Of a DNA stretch of 64,000 nt, positions 53,642 through 64,000 are shown one piece after another; position 1 is the first letter of the stretch, and each line of letters opens with the position of its first letter. The DNA comes from Achatina immaculata (Eukaryota > Mollusca > Gastropoda > Stylommatophora > Achatinidae), in contig CM019697.1 in assembly GCA_009760885.1 (NCBI GenBank), forward strand, positions 32,423,596 through 32,487,595, given 5' to 3'. Under the pieces are notes generated by a model. It searched no databases. It saw only the letters and a program-made list of their open reading frames with translations, and was not told the DNA's origin. A program made the position numbers and the translations under genes.

Positions 53642-53892
53642 ATGGTATTTGAAGAACTCTTCTGTAGCATTTACATTCAAAGGCATTTATGCGTTCTCAG
53701 CTGTTTTGTTAAGTGTCCAGGTCTCACAGGCAAATGTTACGATGGGAAAGATGCATGCCATTAAAAATCTTATTTTTGTAGTTCTCTCTGTTCCTCTCCA
53801 CAGATTCTTTAGTTGATTTTACTTTATGAAGAGTGATAGATGTCCTCCTTTTAATTTCCCTCATAGTATCTCCATAATTAGTTAGCACTGAG
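53295..53892 (-). mobile_element. L-B retrotransposon 3' fragment with internal (TG)n expansion
   Basis: The sequence begins with a (CATT)n tail and GCATGTCCCTTACGGAACTT and continues through the GRP-rich, RRVLQ and connection regions to about 53,880 (CTCATAGTATCTCCATAATT). ACATATC flanks it at 53,288-53,294 and 53,893-53,899, a possible 7-bp target duplication. A (TG)n run of about 44 bp at 53,597-53,640 replaces the short TTTTTTGTGTCC of other copies. The minus-strand frame at 53,492-53,686 therefore contains an HT dipeptide run. Confidence 0.85.
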
Positions 53893-54015
53893 ACATATCT
53901 TCGATCTATAAAGTATGTTGTTAACAAACCAATAATCTGAAGCATATCTTCAAACTATACAGTACGTCGCTAACATATCACTAATCTGAAGCATATATTC
54001 AAACTATAAAATATA

Positions 54016-55538
54016 CTGTCCAAAAAAAAAGAAACACTTAACTTCTGATGACCCAATTTTAGCCATAACTTTGATATTCTATAGCATTTTAAATTGAATG
54101 AATAAAACTGTCAAGTTGCACACAATAATACCTAAGAGTTTAAACACTCACTTGACAGTTTCTTGCATCTGTGTGACGAGAATTTATTAGTCTCAGGGGT
54201 TCTCAAGTTAGTATGGTGTGTGACCTCCGCTTGCATCGATCAGCGACTGGCATCTCCTGGGCATAGATGTGATCAGATGTCTGATGTGCGCCTGCAGGAT
54301 GGCTGCCCACTCTTCCTGGAGTGCCTGCCACAGGTCACGACGATTGGCTGGAGAAACGTTTCGGCGACAAACACGTCTATGCAGCTCATCCCATAGGTGC
54401 TCGATCGGTTTCATGTCTGGAGACAGGGATGGGCAGGGAAGGATGAGAATGTTGTTGGCAGTCAGGAACTGTGTGGTGAAACCGTGCAGAATGGGGTCCG
54501 GCATTGTCCTGTTGAAACACAGACCTCTGGCCAGCCAAAAATGGAAGGACATAGGTTCGAAGAATTTCACTGACGTATCGTTGCGCATTCAAGCCTCCTT
54601 CAATCTGCATCAATGGACTCCATCCGTTGAAATTGATCATTCCCCATACCATTACACCTCCACCACCTTGCGGCGGTGCTTCATCAACGCAATTTTGGGC
54701 AAAACGTTTATTTGGTAGACCCTTCTCCGCATACCATGTCGGTGCAACAAAAAGGAAGATTCGTCACTAAACCAGACACGTCTCCATTGATTGTCAGTTG
54801 TCCAAGGCCGATGCTGGTTGGCCCAAACAAGACGATTTTGGCGATGGCGTCTAGTTAAGACAGGACCTCGGTGAGGTCGTCGTGCCACCAGTCCAGCTTC
54901 ATAGTCTATTCTGGACAGTTTGATCAGATACACGACGTCCTGCAAGCAATGACTGGGCACTTGAGGAAGCTGTTGTAAACCTGTTTTTGAGGTGATGAAC
55001 CAGAATAAAACGATCATAAACTGTTGTTGTCAACCTGGGTCGTCCACTGCGGTGTCGGTCTTCAGCTGACCCAGTGGCTTGGAAACAATGTCAAAGTCAA
55101 ATGATGGTGCTCTGCTGCACGTTTAAATGCCTGGCAATCAGACTTTGACTTTCGCTTGCTTGCAGGCGACCAATAGCAATGTTTCGTAAATTTTGCGATA
55201 GATGCACCATAATTATCTGCTTGAAAATTAACTGAATTTGTTTGTATAACCTCATCCTTTTATAAGGTTTCATTTGCGTGGGAAGTGAGTTGTGCTCACG
55301 ACAAAAATCACGACTTTTCCATAAACGCAACATGATAAAAAAATGCGTGATTACCAAGGGCAGCTACTGCGTTCTGACTGTACACCAGAATAGCAAAATT
55401 CACGCTAAATCACGTACCTGATTTCTTGGTGACAATTTGTGATTTGGTTTGAGATACCCTGGAAAAAAATGTTTATCATAACATATAAAAAATGAAACTT
55501 CTATAAGCTATACGTTTCTTTTTTTTTTTTTTGGACAG
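54016..55538 (-). mobile_element. Tc1-family DNA transposon, inactivated
   Basis: Inverted termini CTGTCCAAAAAAAAAGAAAC (54,016-54,035) and GTTTCT(T)nGGACAG (ending 55,538) are flanked by TA on both sides. The transposase is on the minus strand in three main pieces. 55,097-55,357 is the N-terminal paired-like HTH (ASESQSLIARHLNVQQSTI). 54,652-55,017 carries GPVLTRRHRQNRLVWANQHR and the first catalytic Asp in WRRVWFSDESSFLLHR. 54,208-54,652 has VMVWGMINFNG, the second Asp in FQQDNAGPHSARF and the Glu of PSLSPDMKPIEHLWDELHRR, ending ASGGHTPY. The DD34E residues survive individually, but frameshifts near 55,050, 54,660 and 54,480 break the frame. Confidence 0.92.
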
Positions 55539-56000
55539 TATATCTTGTTAACAAATCACTAATCTGAAGCATATCTTCAAACTATAAAGTTCCTTGTTAA
55601 CAAATCACTAATCTGAAATACATCTTCAAACTATAAAGTACCTTGTTAGTAAATCACTAATCTGAAGCATATCTTTACACTATAAAGTACCTTGTTAGTA
55701 AATCATTAATCTGAAGCATATCTTTACACTATAAAGTAGCTTGTTAGTAAATCACTAATCTGAAGCATATCTTTACACTATAAAGTAGCTTGTTAGTAAA
55801 TCACTAATCTGAAGCATATCTTTACGCTATAAAGTAGCTTGTTAGTAAATCACTAATCTGAAGCATATCTTTACACTATAAAGTAGCTTGTTAGTAAATC
55901 ACTAATCTGAAGCATATCTTTACACTATAAAGTACCTTGTTAGTAAATCACTAATCTGAAGCATATCTTTACACTATAAAGTAGCCTGTTATTAACTCTC

Positions 56001-56736
56001 TTGAACTTCTCTCTTCAAGTACATCTATCAGGCTGAGCGTCATGGTTTCTACATCTTCGCCATAATCTTGTTTTCTCTTCATTTCATCGCCGTACAAGAC
56101 AGTGAATCTAATCATCTTTGGACTCGCTCTCCAAGCTTCTGTCTGCGGGGGTCAATCTTTGCCCGTATCTGTCAACATCTGTTAATTCTTTCTTTCTTCA
56201 GTCTGACATTTATAAACATTCCACAACATAAAACTTCGCATAACTTCCCAAACTAAGCAGTCTGAAACTGGCAGTTTATAATACAGCCAAGGTAAATCTG
56301 TGCTGAAGACAAGTTATCGATAGGCGACTAGTTTTATAGTTACCCTTTCTTCAGATATTGTCTAAATTGACACTATATATAGAAACGCTAAAAGGTCATT
56401 AAACGAGAAGATCTAAAGATAAATAAGCTTGGAGCAAGATTTATTCTGCAACAAGGGAAATTGTTATTTTAGTTTTCAATCTTTATCAGAAAATGAACAT
56501 TACGGGGGAAAAAAAAGTAAGAATGGATAATGATTGTTTGAGTGACAAAAAAGGGAGATTTCATTTTTTTTTTAAAGAGTGGATAATTGATATAATTCGT
56601 TATACTCATCGAGTTCATCATCGGTGACTACAGAAATGCTCATCCGATTAAGGGTTATTTGTAACCTAACTCTTATCGTCACGGCATTTATCGATCTACT
56701 TTCCTGGCTTAGTGTTTCTCTCATTCTCTCTTGTTT

Positions 56737-56777
<41 letters not shown>

Positions 56778-57785
56778 TCCCTCTCTCGTTCTGTTTCAAC
56801 GGCAGACATGTTCACTTGAATATAAAGCATTGTTAAATTCTGTACAGTATATTTTCTTCTACCTATATATACAGTATATTTTCCTCTGCTCAAAATGCTC
56901 TTGAAGATATAAATAAGCACCGGCATAATCAGGTGATGAAGTAGGCAAACCACTGTCCTCATATCTTTGTGTTAAACATTTGACCGGGGGGGGGGGAGAA
57001 TAAAATGTGGACAAGGATGGGTGGGCAACAGAGAGAGTGATGACCGAATGCTCTGGGAAAACAAAAAACAAAACAGAAAGCCAACCTACCTCTGGGAGTC
57101 TGCATTAGATGATGAAGAATGTTGACAAGTACTAAATATTTGCAGCTAATGACAAAATCTTGTGAAAAATGTGTCTGGTCTCTGTAGCATCGTATATCAT
57201 AGCAGGCGTGAGATTACCGTACAATGTGCTGGAGCAGCCATTAGGAAAAAACTTTTTGTCACGTCAAACTGGCGTACCTAGACGAGTCCTTAATTATTAT
57301 TTAATGTCTTTCCGTCTGCTGTCCTGGATATGTCCGGCTTGGAGCTAACAGCTGTTATACCTTGGATCTTACAGGACAACTGACTCAGAACCCAGCTCTT
57401 GGAGCCGACAGTAAAGAAATCATGACTGTCGCTTTTAAGATCAAAGAGAAAACAGGAGATGCTGGCACACGTGAGTCTTGTGATTTGCCCCCCCCCCCCC
57501 CCCCGGACACGGAACAGAAAAATAGTTAACATTTGCTAAATCTGGCTAATTTATTATTCGTGTAAGTTGGGAGAAAAGCCTGTTTTGAGAAAGGAAATCA
57601 CGAACCAGTAGCTTTCTTACAGGAAGATCTAGACGATAAATCAAACACTGAGTTAACTCTTTCTCTCTGGATCAACACTGGCAGTTGACAGATCACAGCG
57701 ATATTTAGGCAAAGTGTAAGTAAACTGAAGAGTAGCACATTTCTGGCCCAACGCATATTTTTTAAAGTAACTTCCTTCCTTTGTT
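56001..57785. other. Unassigned sequence with (TG)n, poly-G and poly-C runs
   Basis: No gene was recognised. A (TG)n tract lies at 56,740-56,776, a G9 run at 56,986 and a poly-C run at 57,488-57,504. Open frames across the (TG)n on both strands are repeat-driven. Confidence 0.45.
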
Positions 57786-58080
57786 CTTCTGGTTAGCTAT
57801 GTCGTTAGGCGCTGGCTTCACTAACTAATTCGGTGGTGCCTGGTTCAGGTCCCAGGAGTGCCATTATTCTCTAGAACAGCCCGAAAAAGGCCCCGGCATC
57901 CACGTAGCCTCTAAAAATGGGAGTCAGGGGAATCTGTGAAAGTAAATGCGTTCAGACGTGATACCGACCACATCACACTTTCATGTGTCGAAGGTCATGG
58001 AAAATATGGGCCAAACACCGCACCCCTAGTACGCCTTAATGACATGGAAACGGGGAGTTTGCCTACCTACCTACCTACAT
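57786..58080 (+). mobile_element. Candidate tRNA-derived SINE
   Basis: TTAGCTATGTCGTTAGGCGC followed by TGGCTTC resembles a tRNA A-box region, and GGTTCAGGTCCC near 57,845 resembles a B box (consensus GGTTCRANNCC). The intervening spacing of about 40 bp is right for a tRNA head. A unique body of about 180 bp follows (including GGGAGTCAGGGGAATC) and ends in a (CCTA)n-type tail from 58,061. The head is too diverged to be a functional tRNA. Family is unknown. Confidence 0.5.
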
Positions 58081-58216
58081 ACTTACATACCTACCTACCT
58101 ACCTACATACATACATATATACATACATACATACATACATGCATACATACATACATACATACCCATCTTCCTCCCTGTAATAGAATCTCTCTCTCTCTAC
58201 TCTCTCTCTCTCTGAA
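58061..58216. repeat. (CCTA)n/(CATA)n and (CT)n microsatellites
   Basis: Tetranucleotide CCTA and ACAT runs reach to about 58,160. A (CT)n run at 58,183-58,213 is the 3' tail of the adjacent minus-strand L-A copy. Confidence 0.85.
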
Positions 58217-59610
58217 CCTTAAGTGCCCAGGGCACATGGGGCTTCTGCAAGGGTTTTCCACAAATGCCTGTCCTTTGCCTTTTTTTCTAATTCTTCGTAA
58301 ACATTTAGTCTGGAATTCAACTTGTTTTCTATGGTTTTTGGTGATTTTCCAGCATTCACTTCCATAGAGTAGTACACTTAGAACATTACTCTTGAAAATC
58401 CTCATTTTCGTACTTATGCTTAGTTTTTTAGATTTCCACATAGTCTACAACACTGCAAAAGTCTGGTTTGCTCTAGCAAGTCTGCTGTTGATGTCCTCTG
58501 TGCTGTCTCCATTTTCTACTACTCTACTGCCAAGGAATACAAATTCATTAACCTCCTCCACTAACTGAGTACATTTCTGTTATTCACATTTTGGTTCATT
58601 AACTTTGTCTTTCCTACGTTGATCTTTAGTCCTATGTTGTTTGCATTCTGAGTTAGCTTGTTAATTTTATCTTGCATTTCTTTGTGGCTGCTTGATAGTA
58701 GACAAATGTCGTCTGCAAAGTCAAGGTCCTCCAGCACTGTGTCAAGGGTCCATTGTAATCCTCTGCATTTGTCTGATGTTGCCTCCTTCATTAACCAGTC
58801 TACTGCCAAGATAAATAATGTTGGTGATAGTACACATCCCTTCTTCACTCCTGTTTGTACCCTAAAGCTGCTGGAGGTATGTTCTCCACAGATCACTTTG
58901 CACAGAAAACCCTCGTATAGGGTTTTGATTACATTCACTATCTTATGGGGGAGGCCATGCCATCTTAGGATTTTCCACAGTGCATCTCTGTTAACACTAT
59001 CAAAGGCTTTCTCAAAATCTATGAACAATGTATATGTTGTGCTATGCCATTCATTTGCCTGTTCTAATATTTGTCTAAGTACAAATATGTGGTCTATGCA
59101 TGATCTTCCTTTCCTAAATCCTGCCTGCTCTTTCCGAATTTTTCCCTCAAGTGCTGGTACATTTCTGTTGATGATTATTCTGCAAATCACTTTACTGGTG
59201 AGTGGCAGTAGGGTAATGCCTCTCCAGTTCCCGTAATCTCTGAGGTCACCATTCTTTGGTAGTTTTACTTTAAGGCCATTTTTCCACTCCTCTGAAGCTT
59301 TTTCTAGATCCCAAATTTGTTGTAGTATCCGGCAAATTTGTTTTGGTGTTTCTGTTTCTTCTGCTTTCAACATCTCAGCAGTCACTTCATCTTCACCTGG
59401 TGCCCTGTCTAATTTTAGCTTCTTTATTGTCTCCTTTACTTCACTTATTGTTATTGGTCCTGTATTGATGTTTAGTTCCATTTTTGCTTCAGGTATGTCT
59501 ATTGTTTGTGCTGCTTGTATTCTGTTTAGCAGTGTGTTAAAGTGCTCCCCCCATCTTTCAATTTTTTCTCTTTCTCCACTGACCAGTTGTCCCTTATGTG
59601 TCCTTTGTAA
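58213..59610 (-). pseudogene. L-A retrotransposon, 5'-truncated
   Basis: A 306-codon minus-strand frame (58,561-59,481) covers the RT: LKLDRAPGEDEVTAEMLK, EEWKNGLKVKLPKNGDLRD, EQAGFRKGRSCIDHIFVLR, motif A LFIDFEKAFDSVNRDALW, VQTGVKKGCVLSPTLF and motif C LDFADDICLLSSS. It ends at 58,561, just after NVNNRNVLS. Downstream another frame (58,215-58,441) has SKKLSISTKMRIFKSNVLSV, LLYGSECW and TKCLRRI, joined directly to KGKGQAFVENPC and the family 3' end. Part of the C-terminus is therefore deleted here too, at a different place from the 9.5-12.3 kb copy. The endonuclease is absent, with truncation near 59,610. Confidence 0.9.
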
Positions 59611-60161
59611 CAGAACAGGATAGGTAATTAGTTCGGATAAGGGAAATATAGTAGTCTCCCCTGTAGAGAGTTAACTTTGGATAATTATAACTGTGTGCAG
59701 CGGGAAGATCTGTTGTAAAGCTCGCACGAATTTATACTCATAGTGAACGAATTTGGAATAGACGCACAGAACATAGGCAGAAGACAAGATTAACGATATA
59801 GACGGGCAAGAGAGAAGGTTCCAGAAATGTACGCACGCAAGCTTTTCTTCGGAGTCAGTATTTTAGTTGCGTGTCTAAATAGTAGAATGTAGATTGTAGT
59901 CTGTCTTTTGTAGGAATGCTTAGTATTGGTTAAATTTGTCCTTTCTTATGACAGTTTCTTCTGAATTCAATTTTCGAGAGAGTATGTGGTATTGTCTGTA
60001 GTAAGAAGCAAAACTGTCCTTCAGCATCCTTGCAGTGTGAGAGGTTGTCCCATTACTTCATGTATTTCTGAATTCCATCAGTTTTTTCACGCCACTTCCA
60101 TTTGGCAACATCCACCAACAAATGTGGTTTCATCAATAAATCTGTTCTGTTATAACGTCCG
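59611..60161. other. Unassigned sequence
   Basis: Nothing was recognised. Confidence 0.4.
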
Positions 60162-60300
60162 GAGTTGGGTGATTATTGGCTTATGTTTTGTGTGGCACCT
60201 GTGGACTTGGGTGATTATTGGCTTATGTTTTGTGTGGCAACTGTGGAGTTGGGTGATTATTGGCTTATGTTTTGTGTGGCAACTGTGGAGTTGGAATGAT
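60162..60300. repeat. 42-bp tandem repeat, about three copies
   Basis: GAGTTGGGTGATTATTGGCT plus TATGTTTTGTGTGGCAACTGTG occurs three times. The middle unit begins GACTTGG. Confidence 0.9.
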
Positions 60301-60564
60301 CAGTTCATTCTATTTATATACTCCACAAGACGTGTATGAACTATGTTTAGTGATCCTGGGTTAGATGAAGTTACATAGAGCACATAAATGTAACGAAGTG
60401 AGGCAAGGGTAACAACTTAATGACGTCATGGAAGTTCTCAAAAACACACCATTTTATTGGTGCAAGCAACAGATCAGATCAGACCAAGTCAAAGTCAAAT
60501 TCTGTTCAAATTTTTAACTGGCCATGTAGGAGAAACAAAAAAAAATCTTAATCCCTTCCTTCCT
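60301..60564. other. Unassigned sequence
   Basis: Nothing was recognised between the 42-bp repeat and the tetranucleotide array. Confidence 0.4.
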
Positions 60565-61160
60565 ACATAGCTACCTAGCTACTTAGTTACCTGCTTGCCT
60601 GCCTACACACCTACCTAGCTACCTAGCTACCTACCTACCTACGTACATGCCTACCTGCCTGCTTACCTAGCTACCTACCCACCCAACTACCTACCTTCCT
60701 ACTGCCTAGCTACCTGTCTACCTACCTCCTACCAACGTACCTACTTACCTACCTACGTACCCACTCACCCACCCACTTACCTACCTACCTACCTATCTAA
60801 CTACCTACCTACCTACATACCCACTTACCTACCTACCTACCTATCTAACTACCTAACTACCTACCTACCTACCTACTTACCTACCTACCTACCTATCTAA
60901 CTACCTACCTACCTACTTACCTACCTACCTACCTACTTACCTACCTACCTACTTACCTACCTACCTACCTTCCTACTGCCTAGCTACATGTCTACCTACC
61001 TACCTACCAACCTACCTACGTACCCACCCACCCACTTACCTACCTACCTACCTACCTACCAACCTACCTACGTACCCACCCACCCACTTACCTACCTACC
61101 TACCTACCTACCTGCCTGCCTACCTACCTACCTACATACCTACCTACCTGCCTACCCAGT
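60565..61160. repeat. (CTAC)n tetranucleotide array with internal duplications
   Basis: About 600 bp of CTAC/CCTA units have CTAG, CTGC and CCAC variants. A block with ACGTACCCACCCACCCACTT recurs near 61,015 and 61,072, and CTATCTAACTACCTACC occurs about three times between 60,790 and 60,905, indicating larger duplications. Confidence 0.92.
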
Positions 61161-61820
61161 TCTATCTATCAAAATTTCTCACTGGACTTACTCTGATAGA
61201 GAATAAAAAATACTTCCGGAGTGAAAGAGTTTATGTACATTTGCGAAGTCAATTCTCCATTCTATTTCAAGAATTCCATGCAAAAGAACTGCATCACTTC
61301 CTTGAATTTTGTATAAGAATTATATATTACACACATTCTTCCGCAAATAATAAACGAATTACAGTCGTTTATATTCATATCTTAATAACAATAAGCAGTT
61401 ATTGCTGAGACCTAAACTTTAACATCATCCTTGTAACTTTATGTCTGGACTCTCGGAATGAAAACTCCCCGGGACAGGCGTTTCCCCCACATACCCGGAT
61501 GTATGTCAGTTAAAGACCTTTCCCAGACACCTGCTCTCAGCTGAGCCAGCTCTAAAGGCAGTTTAATTTTCTGTCTTATTCCTTCCTTATTGCCTCTTTT
61601 TCCTTCGGTTCTGTTTATAGCAAATCTATTTTCCAGCTGGTCTACACACACAGACCAAAAAAAAAAAAAAAATTCTAGCCCTGGACACAGTTTTCAGTAT
61701 TTGAGTGTTTTCATGGAAATATTTCTCTGATAAGTGCCATTTCTGACAGGATTTTCAGTTGTTTGCTTTAAGTACTTACCAAATTTGATCTTCAAAAACA
61801 AGTGTACCCGTCAGGATTTT
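61161..61820. other. Unassigned sequence with a poly-A run
   Basis: Nothing was recognised apart from an A16 run at about 61,656-61,671. Confidence 0.45.
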
Positions 61821-61837
61821 ACATTTGAATGGGATAG

Positions 61838-63195
61838 TCTTCTTCTTCCTCTTCTTCTTCCCTTTTTTATTCTTATCTTCTTCCTCCTCTTCCTACTCTT
61901 CTTCCACCTCTTACTGTTTCTTTTTTTCCTCCTCCTCCTCCTCCTCCTCTTCTTCCACTTCTTTCTGCTTCTTTTTCTCCTCCTCCTCCTCTTCTTCCAC
62001 TTCTTTCTGCTTCTTTTTCTCCTCCTCCTCCTCTTCTTCCACTTCTTTCTGCTTCTTTTTCTTCTCCTCCTCTTCTTCTTCCACTTCTTTCTGCTTCTTT
62101 TTCTTCTCCTCCTCCTCTTCTTCCACTTCTTTCTGCTTCTTTTTCTCCTTCTCATCCTCCTCCTCCTATTCTTCCACTTCTTTCTGCTTCTTTTTCTCCT
62201 TCTCATCCTCCTCTTTCTACTCTTCTTCCACCTCTTACTGTTTCTTTTTTCTCCTTCTCATCCTCCTCTTTTTACTCTTCTTCCACCACTTACTGTTTCT
62301 TTTTTCTCCTTCTCATCCTCCTCTTTCTACTCTTCTTCCACCTCTTACTGTTTCTTTTTTCTCCTTCTCATCCTCCTCTTTCTACTCTTCTTCCACCACT
62401 TACTGTTTCTTTTTTCTCCTTCTCATCCTCCTCTTCCTACTCTTCTTCCACCTCTTACTGTTTCATTTTCCTTCTCATCCTCCTCTTCCTACTCTTCTTC
62501 CACCACTTACTGTTTCTTTTTTCTCCTTCTCATCCTCCTCTTCCTACTCTTCTTCCACCTCTTACTGTTTCATTTTTCTCCTTCTCATCCTCCTCTTCCT
62601 ACTCTTCTTCCACCTCTTACTGTTTCTTTTTTCTCCTTCTCATCCTCCTCTTTCTACTCTTCTTCCACCTCTTACTGTTTCATTTTTCTCCTTCTCATCC
62701 TCCTCTTCCTACTCTTCTTCCACCACTTACTGTTTCTTTTTTCTCCTTCTCATCCTCCTCTTTCTACTCTTCTTCCACCACTTACTGTTTCTTTTTTCTC
62801 CTTCTCATCCTCCTCTTCCTACTCTTCTTCCACCTCTTACTGTTTCTTTTTTCTCCTTCTCATCCTCCTCTTCCTACTCTTCTTCCACTTCTTACTGCTT
62901 CTTTTTTCTTCTTCTCATCCTCTTTCTACTCTTCTTTCACCTCTTACTGCTTCTTTTTTCTCCTTCTCATACTCTTCCTACTCTTCTTACACTTCTTACT
63001 GCTTCTTTTTTCTCCTTCTCCTCATCCTCTTTCTACTCTTCTTCCACCTCTTACTGTTCTTTTTTCTCCTTCTCATCCTCTTCCTACTCTTCTTCCACTT
63101 CTCACTGCTTCTTTTTTCTCCTTCTCATCCTCTTTCTAGTCTTCTTCCACTTCTTACTGCTTCTTTTTCTCCCTCTCCTCCTCTTCCTTCTTTTT
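61838..63195. repeat. Polypyrimidine minisatellite, 55-bp units
   Basis: The proximal part (to about 62,210) has units of about 57-63 bp with CTTCTTCCACTTCTTTCTGC and (CTC)n. The distal part has about 20 copies of a 55-bp unit containing CTCTTCTTCCACCTCTTACT, GTTTCTTTTTTCTCCTTCTC and ATCCTCCTC. The plus strand is almost purely pyrimidine over about 1.3 kb. Long plus-strand frames (up to 516 codons, Leu/Phe/Ser-rich) and a Lys/Arg-rich minus frame are products of composition. Confidence 0.93.
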
Positions 63196-63897
63196 CTTCC
63201 ACTGTTTTACTTTTTCTATCAGACTTTTACATCCATTTCAAATTTGACCTGTACGTATTTTCTAAACAAAATTTTAACCGTTAACAAATTCCCAATCTTC
63301 TACTTTCCAGACTAAGTCTGTTGGCAAGAAGGTGACAACTGTTTGCGAGTTTTCTATACCCTGTACGCGGAGAAATGAGACAAGCGAGACTTGACCAAAA
63401 CAGATTTTAGACGCTGTCCAGTTTTTTAAATTTCGACTTACAGGCAAGAATTGACAAACACACTTCCAGATAAATGCAGGGACTAAGATAATGTCTTGTC
63501 CTTACAGCGACTGTATAAACGATTTGAAAAAAAACATACAAAAGTAAAGATAATTTATTTTCAGTCACGTGGCTTCCTTGTGTTGTTGGAGGTTTGTTGA
63601 TTTTAAACTTTATTTAATGTCCATGGTAAGTATCACACCATTTTTCTGATCAAACTTGGCGGATAAGCTGTTTGATTACAGCAGCATTTGTGTGCCTTTC
63701 GGTTTCAATTAGCAGGATTAGAGGATTGAGCTGATATGATAGTCATTCACACAACCAGGCCTTTTTAGAATAGGGGAGTGGGGGTTCCATCAGGTGCCTG
63801 GATTCTAAACCTGGAAGGTCTTCCCTGTGTTAAGAGTTCTAGTAATGGTTGAAAGAAGATAAACTAGGTGGGTGAGTTGGGGGGATTATTTTGTACT
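63196..63897. other. Unassigned sequence
   Basis: No recognisable coding or repeat feature was found between the polypyrimidine array and the terminal microsatellite. Confidence 0.4.
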
Positions 63898-63903
63898 GCA
63901 CAC

Positions 63904-63940
<37 letters not shown>

Positions 63941-64000
63941 TAGACAGACAGATAGACAGACATACAGATAGACAGATAGACAGACAGACAGACAGTGACA
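63898..64000. repeat. (CAGA)n microsatellite running off the window
   Basis: About 24 CAGA/TAGA units run to the right edge, with the last bases CAGTGACA. Confidence 0.93.

Larger units (their letters stand above)
53131..56000. repeat. 49-bp minisatellite interrupted by L-B and Tc1 insertions
   Basis: The unit contains TCACTAATCTGAAGCATATC and a TTTACACTATAAAGTA block, then GCTTGTTAGTAAA. Diverged units lie at 53,131-53,292 and 53,893-54,013, and nine tidy units at 55,541-55,995. The L-B copy at 53,295-53,892 and Tc1 element at 54,016-55,538 sit inside units whose halves continue on the far side. The right-hand block is much more homogeneous than the left. Confidence 0.88.

Noticed and set aside
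58658..59236. 192-codon plus-strand frame opposite the second L-A copy
   Set aside because: It is antisense of the RT, and its similarity to antisense frames of the other L-A copy follows from family homology.
61811..62206. Minus-strand Lys/Arg-rich frame resembling a nuclear basic protein
   Set aside because: It is the complement of the (CTT/CTC) array, with no other evidence.
61734..63315. Plus-strand frames of about 500 codons rich in Leu, Phe and Ser, resembling membrane protein
   Set aside because: Composition is dictated by the polypyrimidine array, and two frames are open at once.

Overview
The window looks like a repeat-dominated stretch of an animal nuclear genome, most likely a mollusc and probably a gastropod. 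The grounds are one intronless class A GPCR of the kind amplified as putative chemoreceptors in gastropods, many RTE-like and CR1/Jockey-like non-LTR retrotransposon fragments, Tc1/mariner DNA transposons, and simple-repeat and minisatellite arrays covering roughly a quarter to a third of the sequence. There are no bacterial operons, rRNA genes or convincing tRNA genes. A 100-base run of N at 13,901-14,000 marks an assembly gap.

Seven non-LTR families are named here for convenience. L-A is an endonuclease+RT element, best copy 9,463-12,310, ending in (AG)n. L-B is the most frequent; its 3' end is usually seen on the minus strand beside (CATT)n. L-C has a C-terminus ending near SIIANASRHGT. 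L-D has a C-terminus ending LRALCDV and a TATAAGA-rich tail. L-E is nested in L-B at the left edge. L-F is CR1/Jockey-like with an (ATTG)n tail. L-G is an RNase H/zinc-knuckle scrap. Nearly all copies are 5'-truncated and carry frameshifts.

Layout. 1-4.1 kb: L-E nested in L-B, then L-B nested in L-F. 5.2-9.5 kb: five minisatellites and a mariner scrap. 9.5-14 kb: near-complete L-A, a trinucleotide palindrome, and L-B/L-G/L-C/L-F pieces up to the gap. 14-18.2 kb: a dispersed repeat, a 66-bp satellite and a 28-bp array. 18.2-23.8 kb: L-C split by a 1.2-kb element with a 14-bp target duplication, a long L-B, and L-A/L-B scraps. 24.9-26.1 kb: the GPCR, the only credible host gene. 26.6-30.7 kb: a fold-back element and L-D with target duplications. 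32.3-42.3 kb: four large minisatellites, the largest 3.3 kb. 42.6-44.1 kb: a 742-bp tandem duplication of an L-B fragment. 44-49 kb: microsatellites, three arrays and a longer L-F. 49-51 kb: a mariner-like transposon split by a fold-back element. 53-56 kb: a 49-bp array holding an L-B and a Tc1 element. 57.8-59.6 kb: a SINE-like element and an L-A copy. 60.5-64 kb: (CTAC)n, polypyrimidine and (CAGA)n arrays.

No gene pathway can be reconstructed. The sequence mainly records layered insertions and tandem expansions. The best leads are the 1.2-kb TSD-flanked element (19,202-20,402), two fold-back elements sharing a GGC..CACGCCGAAA-like motif that resembles Penelope-type hammerhead sequences, and a minisatellite apparently born from mariner transposase codons (5.4-5.8 kb). 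Array boundaries and copy numbers were read by eye and are approximate.
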